Source: Adineta steineri (taxonomy: Eukaryota; Rotifera; Eurotatoria; Adinetida; Adinetidae). Taken from it: a DNA stretch of 64,000 nucleotides. A model generated the notes under the pieces. That model made no database searches. It had not been told where the DNA came from and worked only from the letters and a program-made list of their open reading frames with translations. Positions 1 to 12,610 of this stretch are shown here, piece by piece (the first letter of the stretch is position 1; every line of letters begins with the position of its first letter). The position numbers and the translations under genes were made by a program. The stretch spans positions 669,796 through 733,795 of the forward strand of contig CAJNOI010000007.1 in NCBI GenBank assembly GCA_905250115.1, in the 5' to 3' direction.

Positions 1-2990
1 CGTTCAGTTAATCCAGTATCGGTTGTAATCTTAGAAGAAGAAGAAGAAATATTAAAATTTAAAGAAAGTTTATTGTTTACTCGTAGACGTTCACGTAAAG
101 AATCTCGTTCAGTACCTGCTGTTCGTGCTTCAACAATAGCTAAAGCAAAATATTGAGATTAACAAAACAAATAAAAGATATTCAATTGAATAAAACCTGA
201 ATCACGTTCGCTTTCAACTTTACGTAAAATTGATTGAGCAGCTATGGAAACTTTAGGGGTCTGAATATTTTGTAAAAGTTCATGACGAGATTTTTGTAAT
301 TCTTCTTTAGCCTACACAAAAAAAGACGTTCAATTAAAATCAAATGAGAAAAAATAAATAAATAAACTAACTTGTTCATAAAGCATATTTATATTATCTC
401 GTTCATTCGTGAGCACCTTTATATTACCTTGAATCTTCAAAAAAAGAAAATAATCTTATTATTTAAAATTATGTAGATATGTCATACTTCAGCCATATGC
501 CGTTCAAATTTGTTTAATAATAATTGTAAGTCTTCTTTTTCTCGTAGAACTTTAGATAATTGAGGTTCATTAGAATCCTAAAAAATGAAATTAGATATCA
601 ATATTTTATAAAATTTAGCTATGTTGATTCAAATGAAACATTCATCTTTGTAAATCTTTAAGTAGAGGATGTTCTATTATAATCCATTAAAGCTATTTTT
701 AGACATGTGTAATCATCTAATGACACTGACGGGATTCGGGAATCTCTTCCTCTCACACATAAAAACATTCAATTTTCTTCAAAATTAATTGCTACATCAT
801 TATTTATCTTAAGTTTTCATTGTAGTTTTTTTTCAGGAAATACAGTCAAGTTCAATTAAAATAAAATTGTCAATAACCCGGAAATAAATTAGAGTAAGAA
901 TTCTTAAATCACTTGAATTTCTACTCGTAAAAACTATATTTCTTGATTCTATTTCGATATAAAAATATCTTATTTATTTACTTTGTCTTTTGATGATCGT
1001 TTATGTTTATGAAGTTCTCGTCGAAAACGATCTCGTTCTTCTTCAAGACTTCTCAATTGACTTTCATATGAATTATTATCCTTGAAAACAAAATCTTAAC
1101 ATAATAAATAACTAAATATTTATATTCATTACTTTTGTTGGCGATAATTTATGTCGATTTATTCCACATACAGTACAACGTGTAGGTGATGCACTTGAAC
1201 TACTTGCTGATCGTTTTACAAATTGCATAACTGGTGATGTTGCCATATCACGTCGAACTGCTGAACGTATAGCAGCTGTTGGAGATAATGATCGACCTCT
1301 TAAACGTGATGGTGATGATGATGATGCACAACGAGAACGATCATTAAGTAATTTTTGAAGAATTTCTACTTCATTTTTATACATATCACGTTCGTCTTCG
1401 GTATTTTTTAAATGTATATCAAGTCGAGCTGGTAGTGAAAGTTTTTTTGATAATGATCCACCAGTTACGGATGGAGTTGGAGCTTTTGTTGTACGACGAG
1501 ATCTTTGTAATTCTTGTAGTAAATCTTTTTCTTTAAAATAGAAAGAAAATAATTCAATTAAATACCGAAAATATTTTTTATATGAATATTACCGTTATGA
1601 ACAAGTTTTGAAACACGTCGACTAAGTTTACCTTTGTCAGATTGTAAACGATCGACAATATCTTGTAGACGAAGAAGTTCATTATTACATTCAGTATATT
1701 GACTTTTCATTGTTTCAAGATCGTCAATTAAACTCTTTTTTTCCTTTAGAAATAAAAGAATAAATAATCTATTTTCATCGAAATAAAGAATTTTTCAACA
1801 TTTATTATATTGAAACCATAGATGATGTGTTCATTGTTGAAATCTTTATGAACTACTTCATTTATTTTGTCAATGAATAACTCTAACTGTTGATTTAAAA
1901 ATGAAGGTTAAATCAAGTCGGACAACATATAAATATTAGTTAAAAAGATCTCGATCGATTTATTTTTTACCAATAAATTTCTCTTCTTCCGTAATGTAAA
2001 TTAATGCCCACTAACTTCGCTTATGAAAAAATATGAAAAAAAAAATCGATTATTTTTCTATTTCTATTTTTAACAACGATCAACTACTCAAAAAATTGAA
2101 TCCATAGAAATACACGTCTCTGACTCCCTATTGAGACAACGGTATAACATGTATTTGTTTCTCTTTTACTCAATTTCATTTATAAATCAATTAAAATTTA
2201 TCTTGAATAAATGACATACTGTTGTTAAATGAGCAACTCTAGTATCAAGTGTTTGCATTTCACGATGATTTTGTTCAATTTCCATCTTGAAAAAAAATAA
2301 AAGCAATAGAAAATTTAATAGAAAAGAAAAATAATATCTTGTAAATTACTTTAGCTTCAGTTAATTCTCTATCAGCTGCATCAACAGTATATTGTTTATC
2401 TGCTTGAACTTTTCGTGCAAGACGATCAATATCTTGAAGATCTCGAAGAAGATCATCATTTTTTAGACGTTCTTCAAATTGTTTATTTGATAAATCACGT
2501 TTAAGATCAGTTAATTCTTGAAGTTGTCTTTCTAATGTACGATTTGTTTCATGTAAAAATTCAATCTTAAACAGAAAAAAAAATGAAAATTATTTTAATA
2601 ATAAAAAAAATAAATATTTACTTGTGCATTTTGATGAGCAATGACCTTCTCATTACTTTTCAATTTAATTTCAAGTGAAAGTATATCAGCTGAACGAACA
2701 TTATCAAATGTACGATGATGTCGTTCATAATCTCGATCACGATTTTCGATCTATAGAAAATTAGAAAAATTAAGATTAATAAATATATATTCTTTTTTTG
2801 TCGTTCAAACCTGATGAATACTAGATGAACGAACTGGATATGTTCCATCGAAAGTTATTTTTGATCGAGATGAATGACGATGAGAACGTTGTGGCGATAA
2901 ATTTGATGTCGTCATCGCTCTCATCAACGTTGAAACTGTATGAGCATTGTGTAAATCGGTAACCGGGCCACTACGTCGTGAAGAGTGCAT
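1..2990 (-). CDS. CEP135: CEP135/TSGA10-family centriolar coiled-coil protein, 3' end off the left edge
   Basis: A minus-strand gene of many small exons encoding a long coiled coil. The first coding exon (about 2990-2811) begins MHSSRRSGPVTD and is Ser/Arg-rich. Next comes an exon (about 2752-2622) with ADILSLEIKLKSNEKVIAHQ, which aligns with the human CEP135 stretch SPDVLSLESRNKTNEKLIAH. Then come IDRLARKVQADKQYTVDAAD-type coiled coil (about 2567-2350), RLDIHLKNTEDERDMYKNEV (about 1440-1370; human RLDTFLKGIEEERDYYKKEL), and near the left edge ILRKVESERD joined to TERDSLRERL, which is nearest TSGA10. Family members are core centriole or sperm-flagellum scaffolds. Relative to CEP135 the N-terminal microtubule-binding coiled coil (roughly 190 residues) is missing, either because the protein is shorter or because an upstream exon was not recognised. 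Longer introns lie near 660-960 and 1746-2216. Family call is firm; CEP135 versus TSGA10 is not settled. Confidence 0.85.
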
Positions 2991-5569
2991 GTCTCCTTCG
3001 GTGTTTATATTTCTCTCTTTTTTTCTTCAACACTCGCGCACACATACACACATACACCAGCAGAAACTGTCAAATTCTCATCCCAAAACTTCCCTTAGGG
3101 AACTTGCCGTATGTCTCTTTCTTTTGTTCACGTCCGAGTTTTTTTTGTCTAGATAGAGAAATTAAACAAAACAAGTAAAGACAAAGAATAAGAAAAGTAA
3201 AAAAATTAAGATTTGATTTTTTTGTTATTCTTTTTTTTGCTTTATATTCACGAACATATATATTAATATATATATACATGTATGTTAAATTGTGGTTGTA
3301 TGAGAAAAAGGAAAGATGAATGAAAAATGAAACATCATGAATTTTAATATGTTTAAAAATAAGATTTGAAGACAAAAGTAAGTATGAGAATAAAAAAAGA
3401 GTTGTAGAGAGAAAAAAAAGAAAGAAATGAAGGAAAAGAAAAGAAAATTCAACTGACAAATAAAAAAATAATATTTACATCATGTAGATGCGCGTTTGTC
3501 GTTATTATCATTATTATTCACAACGACGGTGTCTATGAAGGACACAAAAAATTGTGGCTTGCGGTCGCATAACAAAGAAAAAAATTATCGAAATCTTTTA
3601 AAGAAATGTGTGTATTTGTAATCCGAGAAAATAAATATGTCATGTATTACGAAAATGACATATAGGTAAACTATGAGGTTTACCCTCATTGTAATCGACT
3701 CGATACATGAGACATTAAAAAAGAAAGAGGAATTGTAAAAAAAAAAAAAAAAAAGTAAAACTGATGAACATAGAAAAGAACAAATGAGTCTACAGGTATA
3801 GAGTACCTTTTGTATAACGGTAAAAAGAAATCAAAAACGAGCGCTCGCGCATATGCTCTTACAAGCGACTACAGGCATGACGTTAGTTGATAGAGAATTT
3901 TTGCTTCTTTTAACCACATACATTCCATTAAGATTCACAACTTTTCTTTTACACTTAAAACGAAAGACGACGATAGAGACGAGAGTATATAGAGAAGAGA
4001 AAGAAATTGGCTTCTCACAACGTCATTCTTCTTCTCCTCTTCTATTTCAATGTATATTACAGTTGTAACGTTCACTTGCGGTTTTCTCTCCTCATAATAA
4101 TCACCAAAAGAAGTAGTAACAGCAAATAAACAGTCAATTCTTTCACTCACTCTCTCTCTCGTCAAATGATCTGGTTAACATGGACATGACATTTGTACTA
4201 TTAATGTGTACGTCTGTATAAAATGACAATCGTCTATAGTAAAAAAAAAGAAAAGTAAACTCCCTTTTCTTTCTTTTTTTTCGACAAGTCATACCTGTTA
4301 TATTAATAAAGACAACAAAATGATGTCATGTTTTATTCATTATTATTCGTCTATTTCTTTTTCTTTTTGTGTTGATATCTGATACTCTTCAAATTCGATT
4401 ATATGTATATCTAATTTCGTTATATCTTTTTTCATTTTTGACTTCTTTTCATAAAAAAAAAGAAACGTTCTTGAAATTAAACATTTTGGTGTTAACTTTC
4501 TTTTGAAGATAGCGTGTATGTTAAGAGTTTAATTTGTTATTGATAAGATACATTTAGTAATAGAATAATTATGAATAAAAATGTCGTTTAAATGATAATT
4601 GATGAATATGTTATTAATATTTAATAATTTTATGAAGTTAAAATTTTATTCATACTTGAGTTTTGTTATTTTAATATGTAAAAACAAACAAAAATACGTG
4701 TCAGCACGTGATGTTTGTATAATGCTCTATAAATATATTTCTCATAATTGTAAAATCTTCTTACCATTAAGAAATTTTACTTTTAATCAATGTACCAGAT
4801 CTATCTTTTTCAATACAAGTTATGTAAAATGAATATGATTATTTAATCACAAGAAAATTCCTAAAAGACCGATTGCAAGTTGGCGTTAAAAAACATTAAA
4901 ATAACTTTATATTAACTAAGATTTGTCTATTAAACATCTTTTTGTAATAATGAGATGTCGAGAACATCAGCTACTCGAGATTTTAATTAAATAACTAATA
5001 GACTTTATCAACGGGTTGAAATACCTTCAGTTTATTACAGATAATTCAAAGCACGACATTCTCACAGTATCTATACTGACTAAATTATTACTTGTATATG
5101 CGAAAAAGAACTCATTCTATTACCTTATCTTGTATATGACGTCGTTATGCACTAATTTCTTTTTTTCTTCGATGACCGACTTAGTTTCTTCTATTGTCTT
5201 TTGACCTACTTCTCAATGTTACTTAAATTGTGTTATTGTACAATTACGAAAAAAAAGAAGACATATTGCATCATTTCCTTTTCTGATTACATCATATTGT
5301 GTAGTTGAAAAAAGTGCAAGAATAAATGAGCGCATTTTCTTTCGACGTCTCTTTTCTTGTCTAAATATTCTCATTGTTGTCTTAAATCAATAATCTTCAT
5401 CGCACTTCAAAAATAACACATTTACTCGACAAAAAAGTCTATGCACAACTACCTGAAAGATTTTCTAATTGGCAGAGTAAAAAGCGAAAAACTGAAAAAT
5501 CAAGAATATAAAAAATTTATTTTATTTTTTTAATCATAAAGAAAAAAAGACAAATATTATCGAAATAAT
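2991..5569. other. Gene-poor spacer between two divergent-looking minus-strand genes
   Basis: AT-rich sequence with poly-A/T and purine or pyrimidine tracts (for example an A-run near 3739-3754, T-rich runs near 3019 and 4270). Short open stretches here are low-complexity Leu/Phe/Ser/Lys strings without domain resemblance. I see no exon with a recognisable protein match. The part just right of 2990 should hold the CEP135-family promoter and leader; the part left of 5570 is 3' flank of cathepsin D. Confidence 0.6.
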
Positions 5570-7445
5570 TTAAAATATAAGTTCACGAAGTAATGAATTC
5601 TTTTTCTTATTTTTCATTGTGGAATTTTTTGGCATAACTGATTTTGCAAAACCAACACGATTATTAGTAAAATCAAATTCAGTATACCAGGGTCCGATAA
5701 AAACATCACCAAGAATCCAAAGTGGACCAGCTGGTGGTGGAATATCAATACCGGCAAAACCAGATATACAAAGTGTTTGATTATATTGTGTTACAGATAA
5801 AACATATTGATGACCGTCTAAATAAAAATCTTTACCGCCAAGTGTAAAATTAATACGTGGTAATTGTGGAATAGTATTGCATTGAATCATATACTAAATA
5901 GAAACATTTTTAAAAATAATCTATCTAATATCATATTTTCTTACTTCACCACCTGGAATTGGTATAGCTCCTATTTTTGCATTAAGTGCAGCAATTTCTT
6001 TCTTTGGACCAACTAAAAGACTTGTACCAGTATCAGCAATACTGTGACAAATAAAAACGATTTTTTTTTATGAAATAAAAAGAATGAAGTTGTACTTACG
6101 CTTGACAACCTCCTTGACAAAATTGATTTCCATTGAATGAAATACCATCGAGTTTAAATTGCCAATAATCTTTTCGAGTAACATCAAGATAAGTAAAATC
6201 ACCTTCGTATAATTCAGGATCGGAACCACCTATTTAAAGATAAAAAATTAGTTATTAACAAATATTCAAACGGAAACATACCGAAAATAATTTCACCACC
6301 TCGTGGATTATCTGGATCACTGAAAAGAAAATTTAATAAAAATAAATAAAATATTTGAAATTTTACCGATCAAGCCAGACACTAAAGATATTTTCAGGAA
6401 CTAATTTTTGATCAAACATATTATTAAATACTGGGTAAACACCATCAACAGATATTGCTGGGTAAGCAAGACCGAGAATACCTTAAAAGATGTATCATTA
6501 CATATATTTTTCTATTAAATAAAATGATTGAATTTTACCATCGAATTTCGCTGTAACAAAAACAATTCCAGGTTGTTTAATAGCTTCAGCAAAACCTTGA
6601 TTTTTAATTTCAGCACCACCAATCTAATATATAATCAAAATTGAATTTAAATATAATCTATTTTATATCTTACTGTGACAGTATCAACGCTGAGATATCC
6701 TTGAAGTGAACCTGTACCATATTGAATCTAGAAAATAAAAATAGCGAAAAAGTTAAATCGTATTTAAATTCATTTTACTTTAAAATCTGTGCCATTAGCA
6801 ACATATGTTTTTGATTTTGAACTATCATATTTCTTATGTAATTCTTAAAAAGGAAGAAGAATAAATAAATCTTTTTCATATCACATTTCAGTCATTAACT
6901 TACGACAAGCAATATCAAGAAGTGAACAATGAACACTAAAATAGAATTATCAAATTTCTTAACTTCAAATATTTGAAATATATACCTTGGTACCCAAAGA
7001 TTTGATGAACCAGTACTATTTAGAACAAAAACAAACTCATTTTTTTGTTTGATCAAATTATAAAAACATACTCGAATACAACACGGAAAGGTTGAGCTGG
7101 TGAACCGATACCAATATCACCATAATATTGAGCCTGAAAAAATATAAAAATCTTTATTCGAAATTCAAAATATTCTTTTCGTTCGTACATCCAGATAATT
7201 TGTTAATGATTCTGGAACTGGTCCATCAAGTTGATATTTACGTGCAAATGCAATTGATTGATGTGAACCAACTTTAAAGAGTTGATCATGAGCCGATTCG
7301 AAATGATGTAATTTTACTCTAGATTTAAAAAAAATTATGAAAATAAATAGATTGATAAATTAACGAACCTATGAAGACGAGCATCAATACTCGAAACAAT
7401 TAATAATGTACTAACAATAACTGCAAGACACGGAAAGCCTTGCAT
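5570..7445 (-). CDS. CTSD: Cathepsin D-like aspartic endopeptidase (pepsin family A1)
   Basis: Thirteen or so short exons on the minus strand. The start at 7445 gives [20 protein letters not shown], a signal peptide, followed by a propeptide. The first catalytic Asp is in [13 protein letters not shown], split by an intron after F-GA (about 7075/7022). Then follow [11 protein letters not shown], the flap [21 protein letters not shown], the second catalytic site [13 protein letters not shown] (about 6030) and the C-terminal lobe with [20 protein letters not shown] and [15 protein letters not shown]. These match lysosomal cathepsin D almost segment by segment, including cysteines and the DIPPP loop. 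Expected role: acidic proteolysis in lysosome or gut. Oddity: after GFAKSV the frame continues for about 21 basic residues ([20 protein letters not shown]...) beyond the usual cathepsin D end. An acceptor-like TTCTAG lies about 25 bases upstream of the ATG. Confidence 0.95.
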
Positions 7446-8916
7446 TTTGTTTGTTTTCAAATTATGTCTCTAGAAAAAAGAATATTAGACAAAAACTTCT
7501 CTTTTATGTATGCGAAGTAGAGAGACGCAAAATTCTATGTTTTAAGATAAAGATAAAATTCGCTGTTTGTTATCATATTAATTTTATCACGTCATTGTTA
7601 TTATTTGCGAACTAAGAAGTAAAGAGAGTGGTATCAAGCAAGTTAAAAGATATTAAAAGACTTTGTTAGTCTATGAATCTTCTCTATATCAAAGTTCGTT
7701 TTCGTTCTTTTTCTTTTTTTTGAAAAAAGAAATATTCAAAAAGAAAAATACTGCAATATTTTTGTTTCACTTGTTCAAACATCAGATAACAGATTTGAAT
7801 GTCGTATGTCTTGAAATAGCACAGCAATTTTGCACCTTTATTCTCAAAAAATATAAATACATTGAATTAATTCCATTGTCATTTTTTCAATGAATATTGT
7901 ATATGTTTGAAATAGATAAACTGAAAAAGAAATTAGTACCAGAAAACTGTTAGTTAAGTTTTATTTTATTCCTTGAAGATATTTGCATGTATTTAATTAA
8001 CAATGAAACAAGATTATTAAATTCTCAATTAAGCATATGAATGAATATTAGTTTTGATAAAATAATTCATATTAGTGAACTGTAGAGTTGGAATCGATAT
8101 TGGAGTTGTATCTGTGATAGAGCCAAGTATTTTTATTCATCATATTTTAAATATATTATTATTAATATCACAAGTTTTAAGAAAAACTAGTAATACCAGA
8201 ATAGTATCAGACACTAGAATGATTTAGATGTCGCCAAACTGCAAAAAACAAATTCCAGGGCTTTTCGGAGTTGATTTTTTCGACTCCTTAGTTCACTAGT
8301 TCAAATAGAGCATGTTCCTAATATATAGAATTATATCCTTTTGTAATTATTATTCATTAAACTGACAATGCAATTGAGACATTCAATACTTTTATTTATT
8401 AATGTAGATGAAGATTCAATATGAGACAAAATGATTATTAAATATACTATGTAATCATAAGATGAGAATGACAAAATTATTAGCAATTATTAACTAAAGC
8501 TCAATTTTTCTACGTATAGTATCTACAAGCTCTTTTTAAATAATATAAATTTCTATTTTTCAGTTGATTGTCCAATCTTGGTAGAGAACTTCTTTTGGGC
8601 TTAAAATATAATGCTTAGTACAACAAATTCTGCTTTTGTTCTCATCCTTTAATGTTCATAATAAATAACAACTACCAAGAGTACAATAAACCTTAATCAT
8701 TCCTTTAAAAAATACAAATTTAGATGAAAATTTTTCTTGTAATTGTAAAATAAATAAGATTTTCTTTATCATTCATTCGTCCGATGGTAATTATTTATTT
8801 ATTTAAATGAATGATTGTTAATTTCATCTTCTTGTCTTTTAACAAAAACAATATATAACAACAACAATCAGAACTTGAAAAGAAAAATTGTTATTGTCAT
8901 CGTTATTGATAATTGT
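7446..8916. other. Spacer between cathepsin D and eL39
   Basis: AT-rich spacer. It should contain the cathepsin D promoter and leader at its left end and the eL39 3' flank at its right end. No exon, RNA or repeat is supported here; short open stretches are low complexity. Confidence 0.55.
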
Positions 8917-9137
8917 TTATAATTTGAGTTTAGTACGACGGAAATGACGACGTTTTGAGTTGTATCGAATTGTATTACCTGTACGCATACGAATCTAAAT
9001 AATAACAATAAAATTCTATTATTCACAAAGATTTCTATATATATAAATGATTAATTTACCCATTGTGGAACAGGTCGATTTTGTTTTTGTTTTTTGGCAA
9101 GTACCTTTTTAATTTTAAGGGTCTTATGTGAGGCCAT
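8917..9137 (-). CDS. RPL39: Large ribosomal subunit protein eL39
   Basis: Two coding exons, 9137-9060 and 8994-8917, with a 65-bp GT-AG intron between them. They join to 51 residues, exactly the family length: MASHKTLKIKKVLAKKQKQN, then [20 protein letters not shown], then RRHFRRTKLKL. The highly basic sequence and the [10 protein letters not shown] core are diagnostic of eL39, which lines the polypeptide exit tunnel of the 60S subunit. An acceptor-type TTATTATTTAG directly abuts the ATG, and a donor-like CAA|GTAAGAAT lies near 9290, so a leader intron of about 150 bp is likely; it contains the snoRNA listed below. Ribosomal-protein genes hosting intronic snoRNAs are common in animals. Confidence 0.97.
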
Positions 9138-9180
9138 CTAAATAATAAATAAATATAGAAGATATATAGAAAAATATTTC

Positions 9181-9253
9181 AATGCTCTCAGGGAAAACTT
9201 GGTGATTAGTCAACATCATATTTTTGTTGGAAAATTTATCATCATAGAGCATT
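9181..9253 (-). ncRNA. Box C/D snoRNA in the leader intron of eL39
   Basis: Read on the minus strand, this 73-nt segment starts AATGCTC and ends GAGCATT, a perfect 7-bp terminal stem. Just inside lie a perfect box C (ATGATGA, 9239-9245) and a perfect box D (CTGA, 9188-9191); an internal ATGATGT could be box C'. It has the same orientation as eL39 and sits between the predicted leader exon and the ATG exon. Box C/D RNAs guide 2'-O-methylation at the fifth nucleotide upstream of box D. The bases before box D (AAGUUUUCC) are complementary to GGAAAACUU, which occurs within an 18S rRNA segment as I recall it from several invertebrates. The target is tentative because no rRNA sequence is available here. 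Confidence 0.75.
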
Positions 9254-10448
9254 ATTTTAAATATTAATTTTCAAAAAAAAAGATTCTTACTTGATATGAT
9301 CGAAGAGGAACGATCGAGATGATACAATATCTGAAATAGATTAAAATATTTAGAAAAAAAAGAATTGTTCTTTTATTCCATCTTGAAAACAATAGAAAAT
9401 AATAAAATTCACACAATAATTAACCTATACCTCCTTGACATTAATGCTAATTTAATAATCTCTTATATTTTAAACTAAATACAAAAGTGACATTTTAATG
9501 AAGAACTATAAATAAACTACACACATTCTCATCTCTTGTTTTTGTTTACTTCATATATAAAAGTATATCTTTTTACATAAAGCATAAAAAACGATCGTCT
9601 AGAAAATAATAGTTATAGGTCCCAGATGATCGATAACTATTTTTAGAAGAGAAAAAGAAAATGGAAATTCTTATTGCTTACGAACTTCAAGTTAAAAACT
9701 TCGACGATACTTCTATTAGATGAGAATCTCTGTTTAACAATAAGCAAGTAAACTATGGCTCTTTGGAATAGTATTTCATCGAGCCAATCATTTTTCTATT
9801 CATTTAACCTTAAAAATGAAACTCCATCAAATAAAACAGTTTATTTCATTAAAAAAATTAAATCATAATAGAAGAATTTCTATTTTATATACTTTTATCA
9901 TAAATAATAAATTCGACTTTATCTGATCATAGATGTCACCCCTATCAGAGTATCATGTCGTACTATAATATGAAAAAAAAGTGCTGAGATATAAAATTTC
10001 AAAACGACCAAAAATTCGAAATGTAGTATATATGTTGCTTTGAATATTTTTTAGCAACATTGACTTTCATAACGTTAGCTAATTGAGACGAATTATTGAT
10101 AAAGAAAGCTAATAATATTCTTTATCTCGTTACAGAAGTTGTAAGTCTTCTCGCTTTTCAAAGTAACCCAAAAATACATTACTCTATTCGAATTATAAAC
10201 AATTTCCTCATATAATATATAAGAACAATGAAATTGAACATTGTTTTAAAACTTTTATCGGTATAAAACGGTTATACAAGAACTAAATCATAGAATACAT
10301 AAAAATTGATTTTTATATTTGAATAAAAGTGCTTGTTTAATGTTTTATTCTTATATGAATAGAATTGTTCAAAGCAGAAACCATAGCGTTACATAAAAGT
10401 GTACTGCAAATTGCAAAATGACGGATACATAAAATCGTTTCAGTTTAT
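9254..10448. other. eL39 upstream region and spacer
   Basis: Contains the putative non-coding first exon of eL39 on the minus strand (about 9290-9340, ending at a GTAAGAAT donor) and its promoter. The rest is AT-rich spacer up to the first protease-inhibitor gene. Nothing else recognised. Confidence 0.45.
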
Positions 10449-10705
10449 TTAACCAATATTAGGAGTACTTGTTACTTTGCCTTGTTTATCGACATAAACT
10501 CTAACCCGATTTGTTCGATAATCCTTGGTGCACATCGTATCAGGTGGTATAATGTCTACACTTGAGAAACCTGAATAAAATATAAAAATATTTCATATAC
10601 AAAATATTTTCAAAATAACACACCCGTCTCTTTTTTAATTATCTCCACAGCTTCGTTACCATCTTTACCAACAAGACTTGACCAATCATGTTTTTCTGCA
10701 CTCAT
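10449..10705 (-). CDS. Potato-inhibitor-I family serine protease inhibitor, copy 1
   Basis: Two exons (10705 to about 10624, and about 10572 to 10449) encode about 65 residues without a signal peptide. It starts MSAEKHDWSSLVGKDGNEAV and continues with DIIPPDTMCTKDYRTNRVRV, then YVDKQGKVTSTPNIG. The early W-xx-LVGK, the Asp-x-Arg-x-(Asn/Asp)-Arg-Val scaffold after the binding loop and the C-terminal P-x-(I/L)-G are the signature of family I13 (eglin c, barley CI-2). Aligning DYRTNR with eglin c DLRYNR makes the reactive bond Lys-Asp, suggesting inhibition of trypsin-like enzymes. No signal peptide implies cytosolic action or unconventional release. First of three tandem copies with the same intron position (after the Gly following ET/DT). 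Confidence 0.88.
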
Positions 10706-11524
10706 TTTTGTTTCGATTATTTCTACGTTAATAAAATGTTCTATTTATATATACAGCCACAAACCAAACTCTAGTTTTTACGAGTAATATTCACTTAAGT
10801 ATGATTGGTGTGCGTTTTAAGAAAGAAGAAAAAAAGGTGACCCCTTTATCTACTAAAAGTATCCGAGCATAAAAGACCCCCATCTATAGAAATGAAGGAT
10901 TAATTGTAATCGCTCTTTAATTATACTAATCAATCTTCCAGGTAAACAACCTTGAAAATGCTCTATAATAAATTATATTCTATATTGATCAAGTTTTGAG
11001 TCAGATGCATCGTTTTTCACTACAGTTAATGATATCGAATCGAAAATAAAAACTAGATTTCATATGCTAAGTTGTTCACAGGCAATTTTTTATGCCAAAG
11101 ATATTTTTATGAATAATAAATGATCAAAATGAATCGAAGTGTCTCAAAAATCAAATTCTATGCGTTGATAATATTGATGGAAGAAATAGCATTTCACTAT
11201 GTTGAAAAATTCTACTCTTGTTCTAAAATACAACTCATATATTAAATAATATGACAATGAATTGCTTGAATTAGGTCGAACAACATTTTTTAATCGACCA
11301 TAATTATATAAATTTTATTTTTTGTAAAGCGAAAGAAAGATTTTGAGTTAAAATTAAACTGGTAATTAAACATAAATAGAGTAGGATTACTAGTTTTATG
11401 CATGATTACTTTGATAAAGCAGTTATCGAATCATTTTTTATTTTCTGTTTATTATATTAATAGAAATATTTCAATGAAGTTATGTTATTAAATTCAAAAA
11501 AGTATAAAGTGTTTTTTATTGTAG

Positions 11525-11781
11525 TTAACCAAGATTAGGAGGACTTGCTACTTTGCCTTGTTCATCAACATTAATTCTAACTCGATCTGTTCGATAATCC
11601 ATCGTGCATATCGAATTAGGTGGCATCAATACTACATTTGTTAAACCTAAATAAGACGTAAAAATATTTTATATACAAAATATTCTCCAAATAGCATACC
11701 CGTCTCTTTTTTAATTATCTCAACAGCTTCTTTACCATCTTTACCAACAAGACTTGACCAATCATGTTGTTCTGCATTCAT
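11525..11781 (-). CDS. Potato-inhibitor-I family serine protease inhibitor, copy 2
   Basis: Same two-exon design as the copy 1.08 kb to its left: MNAEQHDWSSLVGKDGKEAV in exon 1 (11781 to about 11700), and VLMPPNSICTMDYRTDRVRI followed by NVDEQGKVASPPNLG in exon 2. The predicted reactive bond is Met-Asp rather than Lys-Asp, so specificity should shift from trypsin-like toward chymotrypsin- or elastase-like enzymes. The intron lies at the same codon. Family I13 inhibitors insert an exposed, disulfide-free binding loop into the target active site. The surrounding spacer also resembles that of copy 3, so the array arose by segmental tandem duplication. Confidence 0.88.
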
Positions 11782-12610
11782 TTTTGTTTCGATTTCTTTG
11801 TACGTCAATAAAATGTTCTACTTATATGAGAAAACGACACGTATTTATATATACAGCCGAAAACCAAACACTAGTTTATGCGAATAATATTTGCTTAAGT
11901 ATAATTGGTGTGCATTTTAAGAAAGAAGAAAAAAAGGTGCACCTTTTACCTACTAAAAATATCAAGAGCATAAAAGGCTCCCATCTATAGAAATGTAGAA
12001 TTGATTGTAATCGTTTTTTAATTAAACTAATCAATCCTCCAGGTAAATGACCTTGAAAATGCTCTATAACAAGTTTTGTTATATATTATCAAATTTTGAA
12101 TCAGATGCTAAATTTTTTACAAAGAATGAATGATCAAAATGAATCGACGTATCTCAAAAATCAAATTCTATACTTTGATAATAATGATGGAAGGAATCGC
12201 ATTTCACTAGGTTGAAAAATTTTACTCTTGTTCTCAAATACAACTCATATATTAAACAATATGATAATGAATTGCTCAAATTAGGTCGAACAACATTTAC
12301 ATAATATGAGAAGAGTATATTACACTTTTCGTTTGCCCATCTGATTTATAAGCTGTAATTTTTTAAAACAGGAAATGCAGAATACTCGCCACTTTACAGT
12401 AAAATAAAGAGAGAAACGGCAGAATCAAGTTTTAACAGTTTTGAGTAATAACCAAACATAAATAGAGTAGAATTACTAGTTTTATGTATGATTATTTTGA
12501 TAGGACATTTATTGAATCTTTTTGTTAGTTTCTTTTAATTATATTAGTAGAAATATTTCAATGAATTTATATTATCAAATCCAAAAAAGTAAAAAGTCTA
12601 TTTATTGTAG

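Noticed and set aside
3070..3459. Open minus-strand stretch of about 129 codons upstream of the CEP135-family gene
   Set aside because: Composition is Leu/Phe/Ser/Lys low complexity from AT-rich tracts; no domain resemblance and no splice link to the gene.
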